A stretch of DNA of 64,000 nt, taken from assembly GCA_902776285.1 (NCBI GenBank), contig CACYPK010000004.1, forward strand, positions 34,558 to 98,557. The letters run 5' to 3'. How positions within the stretch are numbered: the first letter of the stretch is position 1; each line of letters opens with the position of its first letter. Source of the stretch: an uncultured Eubacteriales bacterium. Its GTDB lineage: Bacteria; Bacillota; Clostridia; Peptostreptococcales; Anaerovoracaceae. The position numbers and the translations under genes were made by a program. The notes beneath the pieces are model-generated. The model did no database searches, was not told the DNA's origin, and saw only the letters and a program-made list of their open reading frames with translations. This document shows, in pieces, positions 60,139 through 64,000 of this stretch.

Positions 60139-63003
60139 ATTTCTTATACATTTACGGTAAACGGAATAGAAAGAACTACCGAAGAAAAGAAGCCTCTGCT
60201 GAGATACCTCAGGGACGATCTTAAGCTGTACTCCGTCAAGGACGGCTGCTCGGAAGGAGCGTGCGGCACATGCACGATAGTCGTTGACGGACACGCGGTG
60301 AAGGCTTGCGTCCTCACCACCGACAGGGCTGTAGGTAAGAACATTATTACGGTAGAAGGTCTGAGCCTCCGCGAGAAGGAAGCTTTCGTATACGCTTTCG
60401 GAACGGCGGGCTCGGTACAGTGTGGATTCTGCATCCCGGGCATGGTCATGGCGGCGAAGGCGCTCATCGACCGCGAGCCGGATCCGACGGAAAGCGAGAT
60501 AAAGAAAGCCATCAAGGGCAATATATGCCGATGCACGGGATATAAAAAGATCATAATCGGCATCAAAAGAGCAGCCGCCATTCTGCGCGGAGAAGAAGAG
60601 ATAAGGGACATCAGCCAGTTCACGGGCAAGATGCTTCCTGAAGAGAATGAGTTCATATCGGTCGTCGGATCGAATTACGACCCGGAGCTGGCCTCCGGCA
60701 TAGCCAATTACGAGAACAGGGGCGAGAGCTCTCAGTACGGAGTTGGAAAGAACGTATTCCGCATCGACGTCAGAAAAAAGGTGCTGGGCTACGGAAAGTA
60801 TCCGGACGACATCGGTCCTGAGTACTTTGTGCCTTCAGACAGACCTGATCTGATAATGGAACAGACCGGCTGGACTAAAGAAGAATACGAGGATGCCGCG
60901 GCAAAGGGCAAGCTCGAACCGGGTTCGACGATATGGAGAAAAGACGAGCCACTGGTGAACATGTGCGCCATAGTCGGACCGGACATGCCTCCTATGGCGT
61001 ATGCATCAGCCGTCCGTTCGGACTATCCGAGGGCGGTGGTAAAAAAGATAAACAAGGAAAAAGCCGAGTCGCTGCCGGGAGTGCTTGGAGTGCTCACCGC
61101 GAAAGATGTACCGCACAACAAGGTGGGGCACATCCAGCAGGACTGGGACGTGATGATAGCGGAGGGCGATATCACGAGAATGATGGGTGATACCATCTGC
61201 GTGGTAGTCGCGGAGTCTCCGTACATACTGGAAGCCGCCAAGAAGGCGGTAAAGGTGGAATACGAGCCGCTTGAGCCGGTCAGAAGCATTTCCGAGGCGA
61301 AAGCTGAGGGAGCGCCTAAGATCCATGAGAGCGGCAATCTCTGCCAGCAGAGACATGTGGTAAGAGGAGACGCCGCCAAGGCCCTGGCGGGATCGGCTTT
61401 CACGGCCACATCGTCATTCAGGACTCCTTTCACGGAGCATGCCTTCCTTGAGCCGGAGTGCGCGGTATCGTTCCCTTACAAGGACGGAGTCAAGATCCTC
61501 TCGACCGATCAGGGAGCCTACGATACCAGACACGAGGTAGCCATAATGCTGGGCTGGGAGGATTCCCAGGAACGCATAGTGGTTGAGAACCAGCTCATCG
61601 GAGGAGGTTTTGGCGGCAAGGAGGACGTTACTACCCAGCATCTTACCGCTCTGGCCGCGCTTAAGTTCGGAAGACCGGTCAAGATGAAGTTCAGCCGCGC
61701 CGAGTCGCTGAAGGTGCATCCGAAGCGCCACGCTATGGAGGGCACATTCACCATAGGCTGTGATGAGAACGGTATACTGCAGGGACTGGACTGCGAGATC
61801 AACTTCGATACCGGAGCTTACGCGAGCCTGTGCGGACCTGTTCTTGAGAGGGCCTGTACGCACAGCGTCGGACCTTACAACTACCACAATACGGATATCC
61901 GGGGATTCGGATACTATACCAACAATCCTCCGGCCGGAGCTTTCAGAGGCTTCGGAGTATGCCAGAGCCAGTTCGCGCTTGAATCGCTCCTGAATGTTCT
62001 GGCAAAGAAGGTGGGGATCAGCCCGTGGGAGATCAGATACCGCAATGCCATAGAGCCGGGGCTTGAGCTTCCGAACGGACAGATAGCAGACGTCTCGACG
62101 GCTCTGAAGGAAACACTGGTCGCTGTCAAGCCTTACTTTGACGACGCGCCGGAGGACAGAGTAGGAATAGCCTGCGCCATGAAGAACGCGGGCGTGGGAG
62201 TAGGGCTCCCGGATAAGGGAAGAGCAAAGATCACCGTAAAAGACGGACTGGTATGGATCTTCACAGCTGCTTCGGACATTGGACAGGGATGCCAGACTGT
62301 ATTCTTACAGGATGTGGCGCAGGCGACAGACCTTCCTATAACGAAGATCTGGATCGGAAACAGCAACACTGAAAACGCGCCGAATTCCGGCACGACGTCC
62401 GGATCCAGGCAGACGCTGGTCACAGGTGAAGCCGTGCGGGGAGCGGCGCTCCTGCTCAAAAAAGCCATGGATGAAGAGGGCGTCACCGAAGATACTCTTG
62501 ACAGGATGAACGGCAGAAAGTTCGAATACGAATACTTTGAGCCGACGGACAAACTGGGTTCGGACAAGCCTCATCCTAAGAGCCATATCGCGTACGGTTT
62601 CGCGACAAATGTCGCGGTGCTTGACGCCGAAGGGAAGGTGACAGACATATACGCCGCGTTTGACGCTGGCAAGGTGGTGAACCCGCTGTCGATGTCAGGT
62701 CAGATAGAAGGAGGCGTGCTGATGAGCATGGGATACGCCCTTACAGAGACATGGCCTCTGAAGGACTGTGTGCCAACAGCAAAGTACGGAACGCTCGGAC
62801 TGTTCCGCGCTACGGATATCCCTGACATACATGCCATACACGTAGAAAAGGATAAGCTGCTTGATGCCTCCTACGGCGCGAAGGGAGTGGGCGAGATCAC
62901 TTCCATACCGGCGGCTCCTGCGATAGCAGGTGCGTATTACGCTAAGGACGGAGTGCTCAGGACGAGCCTGCCAATCGAAGATACGTTCTACAGCAAGAAA
63001 TAA
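60139..63003 (+). CDS. selenium-dependent-type xanthine dehydrogenase (2Fe-2S plus molybdenum domains fused)
   Basis: About 954 residues. Intact 2Fe-2S domain: CSEGACGTCTI, later Cys in AVKAC, CGFCIPG and CRCTGY. A linker of about 130 residues replaces the FAD domain. The molybdenum domain has LIGGGFGGKED, GAFRGFGVCQSQ, ASDIGQGCQTVFLQDVAQ and catalytic Glu in YGAKGVGEITSIPAAPA. It fits the fused Se-dependent XDH family found with YqeB, YgfK and SsnA. Start: the only conventional codon is GTG 60130, but it is part of the ribosome site GAGGAGGTG; ATT at 60139 stands at ideal distance and gives SYTFTVNG, the family's normal beginning. The start is therefore uncertain by three codons. It is followed by hyuA. 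Confidence 0.9.
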   Translation: MSYTFTVNGIERTTEEKKPLLRYLRDDLKLYSVKDGCSEGACGTCTIVVDGHAVKACVLTTDRAVGKNIITVEGLSLREKEAFVYAFGTAGSVQCGFCIPGMVMAAKALIDREPDPTESEIKKAIKGNICRCTGYKKIIIGIKRAAAILRGEEEIRDISQFTGKMLPEENEFISVVGSNYDPELASGIANYENRGESSQYGVGKNVFRIDVRKKVLGYGKYPDDIGPEYFVPSDRPDLIMEQTGWTKEEYEDAAAKGKLEPGSTIWRKDEPLVNMCAIVGPDMPPMAYASAVRSDYPRAVVKKINKEKAESLPGVLGVLTAKDVPHNKVGHIQQDWDVMIAEGDITRMMGDTICVVVAESPYILEAAKKAVKVEYEPLEPVRSISEAKAEGAPKIHESGNLCQQRHVVRGDAAKALAGSAFTATSSFRTPFTEHAFLEPECAVSFPYKDGVKILSTDQGAYDTRHEVAIMLGWEDSQERIVVENQLIGGGFGGKEDVTTQHLTALAALKFGRPVKMKFSRAESLKVHPKRHAMEGTFTIGCDENGILQGLDCEINFDTGAYASLCGPVLERACTHSVGPYNYHNTDIRGFGYYTNNPPAGAFRGFGVCQSQFALESLLNVLAKKVGISPWEIRYRNAIEPGLELPNGQIADVSTALKETLVAVKPYFDDAPEDRVGIACAMKNAGVGVGLPDKGRAKITVKDGLVWIFTAASDIGQGCQTVFLQDVAQATDLPITKIWIGNSNTENAPNSGTTSGSRQTLVTGEAVRGAALLLKKAMDEEGVTEDTLDRMNGRKFEYEYFEPTDKLGSDKPHPKSHIAYGFATNVAVLDAEGKVTDIYAAFDAGKVVNPLSMSGQIEGGVLMSMGYALTETWPLKDCVPTAKYGTLGLFRATDIPDIHAIHVEKDKLLDASYGAKGVGEITSIPAAPAIAGAYYAKDGVLRTSLPIEDTFYSKK

Positions 63004-63014
63004 AGTGAGAAACC

Positions 63015-64000
63015 ATGAAAAAACTCATTAAAAACGGCAATATAGCGACAGATTCCGAAGTCTTCAAGGGAGACATACTTGTTGACGGAGAAAAGATTAT
63101 TGAAATAGGAGAGGACCTCGGCGCCGATGGAGCCGAGGTCATAGACGCGACCGGCTGCTACGTGCTTCCGGGGGCTGTGGACGTGCACACGCACATGGAT
63201 CTCGACGTGGGATTCGCCCGCGCCATAGATGATTTTTACGATGGAACGGTCGCCGCGGCCTGCGGTGGGACCACTACCATAGTTGACCACATGGCATTCG
63301 GCCCTAAGGACTGCAGCATGTGGCATCAGGTGAACGAATACCACAAGCTCGCTGACGGCAAGGCGGTGATAGACTACGGATTCCACGGAGTCATGCAGCA
63401 TCCGATCACGGAGGAAAGGCTCAGAGAACTTGCCGAACTCAAGGAGAAAGAGGGCATCAGCAGCGCTAAGATATACATGACATATGACTACATGCTGTTC
63501 GATGATGAGATATTCAACGTGCTGAGGGCAGCGAAGGAAGCGGGCGTGGTCATAACCGTGCACTGCGAGAACCACGGCGTTCTGACACAGCTCAGAAAGG
63601 AGTTCGTCGAAGCCGGCAAGGGCGAGGCAAAATACCACCCGCTCAGCAGACCTCCGAGAGTCGAGGCCGAGGCTGTGAACAGGATGATCCATCTGGCCGC
63701 TCTGGCGGGCGATGCTCCGCTCTATATAGTGCATCTTTCGAGCGCCGAGGGTCTGCATGAGGTCATGAAGGCCAGAGCTGAGAAGAGACCTAATCTCGGA
63801 GTCGAGACCTGCATACAGTATCTTATACTGACTGATGAGGCTTATGAGGATCCTCAGGAGGGCCTCAAGGCGATAATGTCGCCTCCTCTCCGCAAGGACG
63901 CTGACAGGGAGGAGCTCTGGCAGGCGCTTTCGGAAGGCGGTCTCATAGATACGGTCGCCACCGACCACTGTCCGTTCCACTTCAAGGCGGGCAAGGCCGA
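63015..64000 (+). CDS. hyuA: HyuA-like dihydropyrimidinase/hydantoinase (runs off window end)
   Basis: 328 residues present, continuing past the window. It opens MKKLIKNGNIATDSEVFKG and follows E. coli HyuA (D-phenylhydantoinase) closely: ATGCYVLPGAVDVHTHMDLD with metal ligands His58 and His60, AAACGGTTTIVDHMAFGP, the carboxylated Lys152 in SSAKIYMTYDYM, the second-metal His in VVITVHCENHG and PLYIVHLSSAEGL, then VATDHCPFHF. It opens cyclic amide rings (hydantoin-like). Here it would act on an oxidised or reduced purine breakdown product. Eleven bases after the xanthine dehydrogenase stop; only a weak GTGAG ribosome site. A long antisense frame over it is a shadow. Confidence 0.93.
   Translation, partial: MKKLIKNGNIATDSEVFKGDILVDGEKIIEIGEDLGADGAEVIDATGCYVLPGAVDVHTHMDLDVGFARAIDDFYDGTVAAACGGTTTIVDHMAFGPKDCSMWHQVNEYHKLADGKAVIDYGFHGVMQHPITEERLRELAELKEKEGISSAKIYMTYDYMLFDDEIFNVLRAAKEAGVVITVHCENHGVLTQLRKEFVEAGKGEAKYHPLSRPPRVEAEAVNRMIHLAALAGDAPLYIVHLSSAEGLHEVMKARAEKRPNLGVETCIQYLILTDEAYEDPQEGLKAIMSPPLRKDADREELWQALSEGGLIDTVATDHCPFHFKAGKA

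Noticed and set aside
45956..63003. Selenocysteine codons in the hydroxylases
   Set aside because: All three frames are uninterrupted by TGA; this enzyme class is expected to carry labile selenium at the cofactor instead.
62988..63980. 330-residue minus-strand frame over hyuA
   Set aside because: The plus strand encodes a clear HyuA with metal ligands; the antisense frame is a codon-bias shadow.

Overview
The window looks like a chromosomal segment of an anaerobic, low-oxygen Bacillota (Clostridia-type) bacterium with a fairly GC-rich coding sequence. Pointers are the strong AGGAGG-type ribosome sites, frequent TTG/GTG starts, lipoprotein signal peptides ending in LAAC, a Clostridia-style fusion repertoire (MATE plus anti-sigma ATPase, TetM-like GTPase plus NYN nuclease, YqeC plus MocA), and a molybdenum-hydroxylase purine catabolic locus of the type known from gut anaerobes and from the E. 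coli yge/ygf region. No rRNA, tRNA, IS element, prophage or CRISPR array was recognised.

Region 1 (1-9.6 kb): the tail of a ketopantoate-reductase-family gene, a MATE transporter carrying an ATPase domain, an M32 carboxypeptidase, a second MATE transporter, and a potassium block (a two-helix K+ channel with an NAD-binding and a RyR-like domain facing a trkA-trkH operon). Region 2 (9.7-27.2 kb): a TetM-like translational GTPase fused to a Rae1/YacP-like nuclease, a cyclophilin lipoprotein, mscL, an M20 peptidase with a YfcC-type carrier, a circularly permuted GH3 glycosidase with galK and a beta-helix lipoprotein, azlCD, a DUF975 protein, an OFA-type MFS carrier, an FAD oxidoreductase and threonine synthase.

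Region 3 (27.4-37.1 kb): an apparently highly expressed fold-type II PLP enzyme of unknown substrate, then a BMP-type nucleoside/nucleobase ABC importer (lipoprotein, double ATPase, two permeases), adenine deaminase and an M20 amidohydrolase. Region 4 (37.2-64 kb): a continuous molybdenum/purine locus. It starts with a molybdopterin-binding protein, modABC, an XdhC-family maturation factor, a YqeC-MocA fusion, an NCS2 purine permease and a MerR regulator. It continues with xdhABC, ygfM, xdhD, ssnA, ygfK, yqeB, a polyferredoxin, a selenium-dependent-type xanthine dehydrogenase and the start of hyuA. Together these import purines and molybdate, build the (probably seleno-) molybdenum cofactor, hydroxylate purines, move the electrons through Fe-S/flavin proteins and open the rings with amidohydrolases.

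The most unusual element is non-coding. The 890-base gap between xdhD and ssnA is filled by twelve inverted-repeat units. Each is exactly 39 bp (8-bp arms, 23-bp unique interior), and they are spaced by 82/83 or 52 bp (one 94), so that all 24 half-sites fall on the same DNA face. Arm sequences change zone by zone in a matched way. I do not recognise this as any described element. A second non-coding find is a pair of about 150-bp hairpin-shaped intergenic repeats (27.2 and 55.7 kb, opposite orientation) with a conserved core and different but self-complementary outer stems.
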